Shown here in pieces: positions 21,775 through 31,723 of a DNA stretch of 64,000 bases (positions are counted from its first letter, which is position 1; each line of letters starts with the position of its first letter). A program made the translations under genes and the position numbers. The stretch comes from Selaginella moellendorffii (Eukaryota > Streptophyta > Lycopodiopsida > Selaginellales > Selaginellaceae), in the NCBI RefSeq assembly GCF_000143415.4, contig NW_003314326.1:427340-491339 (forward strand), given 5' to 3'. Under the pieces are notes generated by a model. That model was not told the origin of the DNA and searched no databases. It saw nothing but the letters and a program-made list of their open reading frames with translations.

Positions 21775-22884
21775 CTATTTCCTGAAGTCAAGAGGAACTG
21801 TGTCCTGGGTGAAGTAGTCTCTCCGAACACTTTCAGCTGTACAAAAGCGCACCTAGAGTTTGACAGTGGCATTAACTTCTCGATCCACAAATAATTACTT
21901 GAGGCTTACCAAGCTTGCGTAGGATTTGAGCAAAGGCTTGACGAGCATCCAGACCGGTTGGAAAACAAATGGCGCGTCAACAAACAACACTTCCGCTAGC
22001 CGCCTCGGATAGTAGCTGTAAAAGACGTCGATCTTCTCGCACGAACGAACCAACAAGAATGGATGAAAAAAGAGATAAAGCACAGCGCCTCTACGCTTAC
22101 CAAGAACTTGAGAAAGGTAAGATCCGCGTTTGCTGCGTTGAATCCTCGCAAGTCAAATATCCCAAGGATTTGATCGCCACCGGGAGGAAGATTTTGCAGA
22201 GCCATTTCGACGAGATGCACGCACAGCTTCTGACTGGCTAGAGCCTCTTCTTCCTACAACAAGTTGAGGTTGGAACCACTGGATCAAGTAAACTCACCCG
22301 AGGGAAGTGTTTTGCAGCAACTACAACCAGCACTGGCCTTCCCTTGACGTCTGGACTTGAGTTTAGATACGCTTTTCCAGAAGACGCGATCTTCCTGATG
22401 GAGTCGTCGGTAATGCTGTTTACTCCAAAATCTTCACGCCATTTCTGCACAGCTCTGCAGTTAGATCAAAAAAAGAAAAGAAAGAAAGAGATACGATGTA
22501 ATTGGCTAGCTTTGTCCCAGCCTTGGGCACGTCGAACTTTCGATCCTGAAGGAACCAGAGGAGCAGCTCGTCATCGTCACGGCCATTCTTTCCAACAGGG
22601 AGGTAGGAGTGGCTCGTTGCAAGATGGTGCTTTAGCTGGTTGACGAGCTGCAAGACGGGAAAAACAAGATCAAAGAATCCCGAAACACGAACTTACTCGC
22701 TCCTGACCTGGAGAGTTTGGGCTGCTATAATTCATGGAGGCAGCCACTCTCAGCGAAGTTCCAGTCTGCAAGCAACGCACCACGTTAAACAACGCGCACA
22801 GAAAGGAGACCAAAGGCTTTGTACCTCGAGTCGTCGTCCAGGAAAGGAGCAGCGCCAACTAATCTGCGGCACAGCAAACGCCAT
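21775..22884 (-). CDS. CRAL-TRIO (Sec14-like) lipid-binding protein, likely plastid
   Basis: The ATG at 22884 opens a model of about eight exons, all joined in phase, ending at TAG 21775, about 252 aa. The N-terminus ([20 protein letters not shown]) looks like a transit peptide. A CRAL-TRIO N segment follows ([19 protein letters not shown]), then the lipid-binding fold: [51 protein letters not shown] and VKPLL. The last exon reads [20 protein letters not shown], the usual Sec14-type end. In the family such proteins bind and exchange lipids or other small hydrophobic ligands; the ligand here is unknown. The ATG is only 78 bp from the stop of the ARIADNE gene on the same strand. Pieces of this gene follow copies A and B. 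Confidence 0.88.
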
Positions 22885-22962
22885 GAGCCCTAGAGACATT
22901 GCTAGACCGAAAAGGGAAACAGGAAAATCAGAAAGTGAGAAAGATTTTTCGTTGCTCCAATA

Positions 22963-24990
22963 TCAATAAACATCGGAAGAAGAACTTTTGTGAGTGTGGG
23001 GACGCTTGTTTGCGTCCAAATCTGTGTCGTCAATGCTCCTCTTGCACTTTTGGTCCGAGAGGTTGCTGGTGTTCACTGGACCATCCAGACAGCCAACAAG
23101 TCTCATTACGAAGTGAGCAAGCTCTCAAAAACAAGCGGTCTTACTTGCGGGCTCCGCAGAGACACGCTCCACTTGAGAACTGTATGGCGCGATGTGGTGC
23201 GTCACGGAAATCACAGAACCGAGGAGGTCTTCAATCAGTTCATACCTACGAAGCAAACAACGATCGTCATTCAGAACAAACATGAAACGAGCAAACATGA
23301 AAACTTACAGTCGGCAGCAGAGTCTATCGGTGAGCGCGGTGACACTGAGAACCTTAAACCTTACTCCGCTTATGTCTTGTTCCAGCACCTCTTCGGGCAT
23401 CTCAATAAGCATCGACAGCCTCTCAACCTGTTCTTCAAACTGCTGCTGCTGGTCTTCGAACAGCACCTGGTTCATTGCGTTCTGCTCCGGGGAGATGTCG
23501 TCCTTGAAGAGATCGTTGCCGAACATAAAGAATGCGAACGGATACGAGCACGAGACGGCACGCCGGGCCTTGTAAAGCATCTGGAGCCCAGACTTGAGCC
23601 ATGTGTAGTCCTTGACAATCAAGTCGCGTTGTTCCAACCTTTCAATCTTCTCCTGTACAAGTTGTTCTTGCTTCTCTTCGAACTTGAGAGAATCCATATG
23701 CGCTCTCCACAGTTTGTAATAATGAAGGTATCTCGACAGCGTGCGTTTTGCATCGGCTGCTCTTGTCTCGGCTTCCTCTTTGTAGCGACCACAACTATGC
23801 CCCACAATGTGCTCGTAGCTATGAGCAGCGCCGGTGGCAGCACCACATTTCCAGCTACACGAACAAGGAGAAAAGTTAGTTTCCATCTCCTGAAGGTGAA
23901 GAAACAATAAACACAACTTACCAGAAATGCTGGCCGCAGCGGCAAGTCATGAGGTTGCAACCTTCGTTCTTCTCGACTGGCTTAGTGCATTTCGGGCATG
24001 ATTTAGTGTGACTGGTGATCCAGTGATTCGTCTCGGAGTCGTCTTTACACTTGCGCTCCCACAGCTCCCACAAGCTGCATGACAGCGGCGAGTGCGGCAG
24101 CTTCAAGCAGTTGAAGCAAAACTGGTGCGAGCAAAGGCACTCGATCTCCCAGTACGGCCCCCCCTCCACCTTGATGGCATTTCCGCAGTGTGGAACGCTC
24201 GGGCACCACTTGACTGCTGCATTGTCTTCGATGTAGGACTCGAGCAAGCACCTCTCATACCGGGCCAAAGCCTCGCTGTTCCTGGATGCTAAGACGGCAC
24301 GAACCTTTTCCTCGTCACAAATCGTTGCACACTTGAAAGCCATGCACTTCAACTTCCGGCTCTCGCCCTCCATGATCTTGACGGTAAAGTTCTCGAGCCA
24401 GCCTGCCCTTCCGAGTTAGATCGAAGGAAAAGCAAAGAAAGAGAAAAGATAGCAAAGGAAGAACACTTACAATCGTTGCAAAAGGCATGGCCGCAATCCA
24501 TTTGAGTGGCATCGGCCTGTGGAACATCGTCGAAACAAATGCCGCAAGTGACAGTGCTTGGCAGCGGCTGCAAGGCGGGCTGGTTTTCAGCCAAAGCTGG
24601 CAAACCAACCCTGCGAAAGACCGCATCTCTCCCAGCCTCAGCCATGTAGCTAAACAAAACCTCGACGTTCCATCGGTAGTGGATGAGAAGAGCCCTGGCG
24701 TGCTGGATTTTCACACCAAACATGTCCATCACTCTTTGCAGATCTTGTTGCTGCCACGGCAAAGATGCGATGAGGAGGCGCGCTGCAAAGAATGGATCCC
24801 TTACCTGAGCAAGCGCTAGCGATTCGGCGGTGATCACCTGCGTAACACGCAATCCCGTGAATGAGGACAATCTTTTGGAGGCGCTTACCCTATGCGACGA
24901 TCCGCGCAGCTCAGCGGGATCGTCATCGCCGCACTCGAGCTCGCTCTCCGCGTAGATCCCCGAATTGTCTTCGTCCTCGTCGCTCATCAT
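22963..24990 (-). CDS. ARI: ARIADNE-type RBR E3 ubiquitin ligase
   Basis: Starts MMSDEDEDNSGIYAE at 24990 with the acidic N-terminus usual for ARIADNE proteins. An UBA-like segment follows (DLQRVMDMFGVKIQHARALL). RING1 is CGICFDDV...DCGHAFCNDC and continues over an intron into WLENF. The IBR is CPSVPHCGNAI...CLCSHQFCFNC. RING2 is CPKCTKPVEKNEGCNLMTC, and the Cys in GCN is the catalytic thioester residue. The Ariadne helical domain follows (CGRYKEEAE, HYYKLWRAHMDSLKFEEKQ, RRAVSCSYPFAFFMF). The RBR class passes ubiquitin from E2 through the RING2 cysteine to the substrate. All key Cys/His residues are present. The last exon and the stop at 22963 are inferred from splice sites and phase. I saw no C-terminal RanBP2-type finger. 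Confidence 0.9.
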
Positions 24991-25053
24991 GTTAGGCTAC
25001 TACTAAAGAACCCTAAATTTTGCCCCCCTTAAAAACCGTCCAGCGTGGCAGCG

Positions 25054-25790
25054 GCAATGGGTCTATTAATCGCGCCCAATGCATTGAAGAACTGCCTTTC
25101 GCCCTCCAAATCTCTTGATGACCCGAAGAAGCTCCACTCTCAGATCGCGATCCAGCACAGGGCATCCCCAATCCAGATGTTCTTGCGGTGCGGGGGAGTA
25201 TTGACGAGGGCATCGATGATTTCCGCGTACGCGCGAGATGGGCTGCTGGAAGAGGCCAGGATTTTGCTCGATGCGATGCCGGAGCATAGCTTTCAGTTCT
25301 GGACGAATGCTCCTTCCATATGCCCGTGTAGGGTATACCAAAGAAGCGAAAAACCATCTTCGATTGTATGAGAGAGAGGAACATCCATTCGTGGAATGTG
25401 ATTCTAAGCGCATTTGAAAGATCTGAGATGGTCCGGGAAGCCAGTTCTTGTTTCCAGAAAATTCCGGAGAGAAATCCGGTGTCCTGGGCTGTCATGCTTG
25501 CACTATTTGCCCTTCTTGGGCATTTACATGAACTTTTACGAGATACATGGTGGTCTGGTTATTGCTTTTTTATGCGCATACTCAAAACATGGTTTCGTTG
25601 CAGAAATCACAGAAGTGTTTTAATCTATGCCGTAATGGCACTTGGCTTCCTGGAACAACTTTTGTTAGTAGATGCCCATAAAGGGCATCTTGAGAACGGG
25701 AAGAACATCTTCGCTTCGATGGAGAAGCACGATGTAGTATCGTGGACTGCACTGGCTTTCAAAAACATTGTCTCATGAAATGGCATGCTT
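25054..25790 (+). pseudogene. PPR pseudogene (duplicate of the downstream PPR gene)
   Basis: Aligns with 26290-27150 of the intact PPR gene nearly throughout: CLSPSKSLDDPKKLHSQIAI against GFSPKSLHDAKKLHSQIAI, then ISAYARDGLLEEARILLDAM. It has lost segments (the repeat around ARRVFASSTARDEF is deleted) and several frameshifts and stops interrupt it, for example TGA at about 25370. It is a tandem duplicate in the same orientation and cannot make the protein. Confidence 0.85.
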
Positions 25791-26274
25791 TCTGCATTTG
25801 CCGAAGCCGGGCATATACGAGAGGCAGAAGAGAAACAACACTCATTTCGTTTGCAAGTTTGTTCAATCCCACTGTTGCTTCTGCTTGAGTTTGTCTTGAA
25901 TTGTATATCCATTAAAGAGAGGATCCAAACTCCCGGCTGATGCAAGCTCCATTAGCAAATCTAAAAGACTCAAGATACGAGTTGAAAACTCTCTCAAACC
26001 TTCCACCACAAGTATCTCCTGCTCGCCCCTATTGCCTCTTCTTCCCCAGCTTCTTCAGATCGACCAATCGTACCAATCCTCTCCAGCGCCATAATCAAGC
26101 TCCCAAGAAACCAAGCGCCAAGGTGGAAAATCGAATCCTCCCATCTCGAGCAAAACCAACATTGCCATAATCCTGCCAAAAAAGAGAGAGAATCAACGGT
26201 AGCTAAAAACAATTGCAGCCACAGCATTTTCCGACTACTAAATTTTGCCCCCTCCAGCGTGGCAATGTAGGTGT
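25791..26274. other. Spacer between PPR pseudogene and PPR gene
   Basis: The tail of the pseudogene fades by about 25870. The rest shows only short frames without domains. 26241-26262 (AATTTTGCCCCCTCCAGCGT) resembles 25016-25045 ahead of the pseudogene, so the leader was duplicated with the gene. Confidence 0.4.
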
Positions 26275-28227
26275 ATGAATCGAGCCCAATGCATCAAAGA
26301 GCTCACAGGCTTCTCCCCCAAATCTCTCCATGATGCGAAGAAGCTCCACTCCCAAATCGCGATCCAGCACAGGAGCGACGCCTACATCTCCAATTTGCTC
26401 ATCCAGATGTTCCTGCGATGCGGGAGTATCGACGAGGCGAGAAGAGTGTTTGCAAGTTCCACGGCGAGGGACGAGTTCTCTTGGGTATCGATGATCTCCG
26501 CGTACGCGCGAGATGGGCTGCTGGAGGAGGCCAGGAGTTTTCTCGATGCGATGCCGGAGCACAGCCTCCAGTCCTGGACGATCATGCTGCTTGCATATGC
26601 CCGGGAAGGGCATACTGAAGAAACGAAAACCATCTTCGACTGCATGAGAGAAAGGAACATCCATTCGTGGACTGTGATGCTAAGCGCATTTGGAAGAGCT
26701 GAGCTGGTCCGGGAAGCCAGTTCTTGTTTCCAGAAAATGCCGGAGAGAAATCTGGTGTCCTGGACTGTCATGCTTGCGCTATTTGCCCGTGTTGGGCGTT
26801 TTCAAGAACTTCGACTCTTGTTCAATGAAATGCCGGAACGAGACATGGTGGTTTGGTCCGTTTTCTTGTCCGCGTACGCTAAACACGGTATCCTTTCAGA
26901 AACCACAAAAGTGTTCTATTCCATGCCGGAATGGAACTTGGCTTGCTGGACCAACTTGCTCTTGGTAAATGCCCATAAAGGGCATCTTGAGGACGCGAAG
27001 AACATCTTTGACTCGATGGAGGAGCACGATGTGGTGTCGTGGACTGCACTTCTTACTGCCTATTCTCGTCACGGAGATGTTTTCTACGCTTGCAAAGTTT
27101 TTAATCTGATGGCTTTCAAGAACATTGTCTCATGGAATGCCATGCTCGCAGCATTTGCCGTGTCAGGGCATATACAAGAGGCGGAAGAAACTTTCAAAAA
27201 GATGCCGGAACGAGATTTGGTGTCGTGGATCACGCTGCTCGTCGCGTACTCCATCCGCGGAAGAGTTGACGAGGCTAGGAAAACTTTCAATAGCATGCCC
27301 AGATTGAATCTTGTAGCCTGGAATGCAATGCTCACGGCCTATGCTCACGGTGGATTCCTTGGCAAAGCGAGGGAGCTTTACAGATCCATGCCGGAGAAGA
27401 ATCCGGTGTCGCACAGCGCAATGTTGGCCGCGGAAGCGCAGCTCGGAGATTTAAGACAAGCTCAAAACTTGTTTGATGCGATGAGAGATCGGACTCTCGC
27501 TTCGTGGACGTGCATGCTAACCGGATTTGCAAGGGAGGGGCATCTCGAAGAAGCCCAGCAAATGTATGAGCTGATGGGACAGAGCAAAGATCTCATCGCC
27601 CAAAACGCGATGCTCTCCGCCTTTGCTCGCAACAAGGCGATCGGAAGCGCCGAGAGATTCTTCTGGGAAGGAATGGAGGAGCACGACTCGGTGTCTTGGA
27701 CGATCATGGTCTCCGGCTACGCTCTCGCCGGTCGTCTCGATGTAGCGAAGAAGATGTTCGATGGGATGATCGATCGAGACATGGTATCCAGGGACGCAAT
27801 GCTTGCGGGATTTGCTCACGGCAGTCGCTCCAAGGAAACCATCGAGCTCTTCCACCGCGGGAGCTTAATGGATTCTCCAGACGACGTTGCTTTGGTCCTG
27901 GTTTTGCTTGCTTGCGGCCACTCCGGGGACGTGTTCTTGGCAAGGCAGTACTTTCGTAGCCTGGAAGTCGACTATAGTGTCAAGCCACTCAAGCAGCATT
28001 TTTCCTGCGTGATCGATCTCCTTGGTCGAGCCGGCTACCTGGAATTCGCAGAGAATCTCATAGATTCTATGCCGTTCTTGCCTGAAGCATCGGACTGGAC
28101 TAGCCTTCTCGGGTCGTGCCGATCGTATAGAGATCCCGAGCGAGGAGCACGAGTTATGCAAAAGCTTGTAGCTTGCAATGCCAGTCTCGGTTCTCCATAT
28201 CAGCTGCTATCGTCCGCTCTTACGTGA
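26275..28227 (+). CDS. Pentatricopeptide repeat protein, intronless, no DYW domain
   Basis: The first ATG in frame is at 26275 (MNRAQCIKEL), giving 650 aa without introns. Nearly the whole protein is tandem PPR motifs of about 31 residues, mostly the short S type, recognisable by repeated patterns such as ARSFLDAMPEHSLQSWTIML, CFQKMPERNLVSWTVMLALF and TFKKMPERDLVSWITLL, roughly 18-20 motifs. The C-terminus has the HFSCVIDLLGRAGYLEFAEN and WTSLLGSCRSYRD pattern of the last P/L/S motifs and an E1-like segment, then stops. There is no DYW deaminase domain. In land plants such proteins bind organellar RNA for editing or processing; the target cannot be read here. It is convergent with SPP, with 77 bp between the stops. 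Confidence 0.92.
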   Translation: MNRAQCIKELTGFSPKSLHDAKKLHSQIAIQHRSDAYISNLLIQMFLRCGSIDEARRVFASSTARDEFSWVSMISAYARDGLLEEARSFLDAMPEHSLQSWTIMLLAYAREGHTEETKTIFDCMRERNIHSWTVMLSAFGRAELVREASSCFQKMPERNLVSWTVMLALFARVGRFQELRLLFNEMPERDMVVWSVFLSAYAKHGILSETTKVFYSMPEWNLACWTNLLLVNAHKGHLEDAKNIFDSMEEHDVVSWTALLTAYSRHGDVFYACKVFNLMAFKNIVSWNAMLAAFAVSGHIQEAEETFKKMPERDLVSWITLLVAYSIRGRVDEARKTFNSMPRLNLVAWNAMLTAYAHGGFLGKARELYRSMPEKNPVSHSAMLAAEAQLGDLRQAQNLFDAMRDRTLASWTCMLTGFAREGHLEEAQQMYELMGQSKDLIAQNAMLSAFARNKAIGSAERFFWEGMEEHDSVSWTIMVSGYALAGRLDVAKKMFDGMIDRDMVSRDAMLAGFAHGSRSKETIELFHRGSLMDSPDDVALVLVLLACGHSGDVFLARQYFRSLEVDYSVKPLKQHFSCVIDLLGRAGYLEFAENLIDSMPFLPEASDWTSLLGSCRSYRDPERGARVMQKLVACNASLGSPYQLLSSALT

Positions 28228-28304
28228 ATAGTTTGGAGAGCATCAAAATCATACCTGTGTGATAATGTACTGTTTATTCCCGAGTCCAATAAAAAATCGC
28301 AATT

Positions 28305-29992
28305 TCATATCTTCAACAGCGGCTTGCCAGCATAGCCTTCCTTCCAAGTTTCCTGGATCTGAATGGCGGTAGCATAAGGCTTCCCTCCCTACAAACATTC
28401 GCAAAGGTAGATTACAAGCGTTACAAAGAACTAACAAAAAGAAGTACCGGGGACTGGAAAATAGCGGTTGTTATACGACAGTTGAGCTCTCCATCTGGAA
28501 AAGAATCGGTGCTTAGACACAAGCAAAGAAACTGAAAAAAAAAAAAACCAACCATAATGCTGCCACTTATCGAACTTTGCAAGCCAAGTGTCCTTTCCAA
28601 TGTTCGTCACCCGGATTCGATCAACCCAGATCCAAAACCGCTTGTCCTTATGAAGGCCGTGGAGGGGACGAAGCATCTCGATTGCATTCGCAAGCTGGAT
28701 ATCAACTCCCCAAGCGCCAATTAAAGTAGAATCTGGAGCCTGAATCAAGGAGCACTCAACTTAAGAGGATTTCAGAGAAGAAAAAAAAGAACGAGTTTTT
28801 CTTACCACTGGAGCCTTGAGAATCTCAAAGACGTGGTCACTGCACTCCACCTCGCCCTTGAGCCACTTTTCACACAGAAGCTGGTGCAGAACAATCTCGC
28901 GAGCAATCGCCTGATGACCGTCTTTGTGACCCGCGACAAAATCGCCATCCATCTCCAAGTCTCGCGGCGAGACGCACGGATCGATGCCAAAGTGCTGCAA
29001 TCCTTGGATGATACCCGACGCACACGTCTCAGTGGCTCGGAAAATCTTTTGATTGTCACGAGCGTTTTCATTGTACCAATTTATCAGCTCCTCCATAGCA
29101 TTCCCTACCTGTGAAAGATGCAGCAGCTATCAGTAAGTCACAAGGGACAAAAAGGAAAGAAAAGAAAAAGCCAACCATTGAGCCATATACTCCAGGAACA
29201 GCAAAAAGCTCAGCGTCGTTTCCGGAATCGCCACAAACCATAGTTTGCAGTGGAGATTTTCCTTCGGCCTCGAACTTCTTTAGCAGATAGGACAATGCAT
29301 GGCCTTTGCTTGCTCCAATGGGAAGAACATCCAAATCCTGGCCGCCACTGTGGATGAGTTTCACCTCCAACTGCATATGAACAGCGAGAGTGACAATGTA
29401 AAATAAGAAAAGGAGCACATACCCCACGAGCTTTCAATCGATCATCGAGGACTTTCATAATCTCTGGTGCTTGACTCCTGTCCACTGAAAAACTCACTTT
29501 ATGTGGTCTTTGCTCTGTAGCACTCTACAAGTTACAGAATAAAAACGAGAACTCGCAAGTTTTTCTCAATGAAAACGAACCTGGAAGGTGAGCTGGGGCA
29601 TCTCAGAAGCTACTTCCATAACGATCGATCGGTCCCAGCCTTTGTCGAGCTCGTGCTCCCAGCCACTATCGGGAATCATGGAATCGCCATACATTATCTC
29701 CGTTCCGACCGAGAGAATTGTAATGCCCGGAGTGAGCAATGGCTTCTCTCGTCTCAACTCTTTGTAAAGGGTCGGAGACCTCCCAGTCGAGAAAACCAGC
29801 AAGGAATCGTGACTGAACTCGGCAGCCCACAATGCGTTGAAGCGGAGAAGGGACTTGTTCTCCGGGTCGTGATGATCCACCTGTGCAAAATCAAAACTTT
29901 TTGAGACCAAATGAAAGGTCGATCGATTTGCGTACCATGGTGTGGTCTAGATCGGAAACTATCATCAGCCGCGGCGAGCTCGATAGATTCAT
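28305..29992 (-). CDS. SPP: Sucrose-phosphate phosphatase
   Basis: Starts [20 protein letters not shown] at 29992. SDLDHT is the HAD motif I with the nucleophile Asp. The [55 protein letters not shown] and [20 protein letters not shown] blocks match plant SPP in order, on about eight exons with short introns. The S6PP C-terminal domain follows ([38 protein letters not shown]), and the last exon ends [15 protein letters not shown] at TGA 28305. The enzyme removes phosphate from sucrose-6-phosphate in the cytosol, the last step of sucrose synthesis. Catalytic residues look intact. It lies 161 bp from the DarP-like stop. Confidence 0.93.
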
Positions 29993-30152
29993 TGTGCCTT
30001 TCCCAAGTGTTCCTCCCGAGTAACCTAAGTAAAAAAAAAAAAGACAAGAATATTCATGAAAAAGGGAGGACAAAAATGATATTTTTACCAAGCCATTTTG
30101 TCGCGTGTTCGTGATAGCCACTTGTCAAGTTGTCGCTTGAACCAGATTTTCG

Positions 30153-31635
30153 CTAGAGTTCTCTTGCTTTGTCGACGTCGTCTTCTACATTTCCATCCGA
30201 GTCTTCGTGTTCTGGATCGCGTTCTACCTCCGAGACCTCCTCTTCGCAGTCAGAAGCACTGTCTCGACGGTCAGAAGCAACGAGTTCCGTGTCCGAGTTC
30301 CCGTCGACTTCCTCGGCCTGGTCCGAGTCCGAGAGCTCCACCCGGTCCAATCCATCGGTTATTTGGATGGCTGCTTCGCCGCCTTCTATCTCTAAAGCCT
30401 TTGTGAACTCCCCTGCTAGAGACTTCGTGCAGTAGTCCTTTTGTGCCAGGCCCGTCATAAACTTAACCAGCAGTTTCTTGGCCTTCACGCAGCTCCTTCG
30501 CTTTGACTTTTGGATCTCCTCACTCTCTTTCTGTTGTTTAGACTGCCTCGAAAGATTCACTTTCATTTTAAACTCGCGTAGCAACCTCCGCAATTCCTGC
30601 CAAGTACATACGTTCATTTGTCCAGATTTTAATCGTGAATGAAGAACTTACCTCCCTGTCATACCCGTATGGCAGCGTATAGATTAGCCTTGTAACACTC
30701 AATTCGTTGTCCATGAGTCCATTCACCCATGTTTCAGAGGTGGTCTTCACGTATTTATCCCTCTGAAGAAAGTGGAATAAAGAAAAGTAAGATAAACGAA
30801 GAAAACCTAGCCGCAGTCGCATACATGAGAAGATTGATCTGCGAAGAATTGTTGGAGGGAAACCGTTTTTCCAAGCCTCACACAATATATCACATACTCG
30901 AGCACGTCCAGCCGACAGTGACGAACCATTCCCTCTGTGTGTTTTCCAGTTAGAAGGAAACGAGAAGAAAAAAAGGCATCGAGACACCGACCGATAAAAC
31001 TGTATTGCCGCCTCTTCGCTTCCTTCACACCAGTGATCTCCATTTTCTACGAGAAAGACAAAACCAAAATCACTGTCTCGATCGATCGTATAAAAACGAA
31101 AATTTCTTTCTCGGACACTTGTTTACCTGGACAATCAGTGTGGCTTCCAAGACCTCTGGTGGTAGCGAAGCCCATCTGAAGAACAAAGAAAGAAAGAACT
31201 GCGAGTAAGGAAACTTTCGCGAAGAACCAAAAAAAAAAAGAAGAACTAGAAAGAAAGAAGAACTGCGAGTGACGACCCAGGAAAAAAGAAGTAGATGACT
31301 TACTGGATCACATTTTTAATCTGGCCGGGTGCCAAAGTCGCCATGAGCCTGACGAGCGAGAGACCCTTGTCACTGCGTCGCTTGAGAGCGTTCCTGGTAA
31401 GCTTGTCGCCCTCTAGCGCTGGACTGGGATCCTCCTGACCTTGGAGCACGCTCTTGATCGCTGGGGTGAGAGGAATCGGTGTGATCGGCTTCTTTGTCTT
31501 TGGACGACGCACCTTCAATCCCCTCGCAAACACCAGCATTGCGGCATTCTCGTCGCATCCAGGCAGCAGCAGCGATGGCGGTGACGATGCGCACTTGCGA
31601 TGGATCGATCGGCAACGCGATCGAAGTAAAAACAT
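30153..31635 (-). CDS. DarP/YjgA-like (DUF615) ribosome-associated protein, organellar
   Basis: Six exons (minus): 31635-31304, 31175-31127, 31046-30992, 30934-30825, 30762-30652 and 30596-30153, sum 1101 nt, 366 aa, all phases consistent. The N-terminus (MFLLRSRCRSIHRKCASSPP) looks like a mitochondrial or plastid presequence. LTRNALKRRSDKGLSLVRL, LPPEVLEATLIVQKM and VKEAKRRQYSFI match the bacterial YjgA/DarP core; YDREELRRLLREFK matches its end (family: DRQQLRTLIRNAKKE). Bacterial DarP is about 180 aa and helps late 50S ribosome maturation, so an organelle-ribosome role is likely but inferred. The last 100 residues are an acidic Ser/Glu/Asp-rich tail absent from bacteria. It lies 88 bp from the stop of the upstream gene. 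Confidence 0.75.
31190..31280. repeat. Intronic short tandem repeat in the DarP-like gene
   Basis: Intron 1 contains about 1.5 copies of a roughly 60-bp purine-rich unit (AACTGCGAGTAAGGAAACTT, TCGCGAAGAACCAA). The same unit occurs about 2.5 times at 35765-35890, next to the broken DarP copy. Confidence 0.6.
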
Positions 31636-31723
31636 ATCTTTCTGCCCTAAAACTCTAGGGTTTTTGAAAATTCCTTTAGAACCCTTATATAAAAGCTCCA
31701 GCACAAAGTGGACTTTCACTCGT

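Noticed and set aside
22979-23090. Cys-rich plus-strand reading resembling a zinc finger (CECGDAC...CRQCSSC)
   Set aside because: It is the complement of the last exon region of the ARIADNE gene; spacing fits no known finger and the strand is wrong.
22990-23910. A 306-codon plus-strand open frame
   Set aside because: Antisense shadow of the ARIADNE ligase exons; no domain, and the minus strand has the full RBR signature.
26245-26274. Longer start for the PPR protein
   Set aside because: The extra codons begin with TTG; the first in-frame ATG is at 26275.
31636-31719. Upstream extension of the DarP-like protein
   Set aside because: The extension would start with GTG; the first ATG is at 31635 and begins a plausible presequence.
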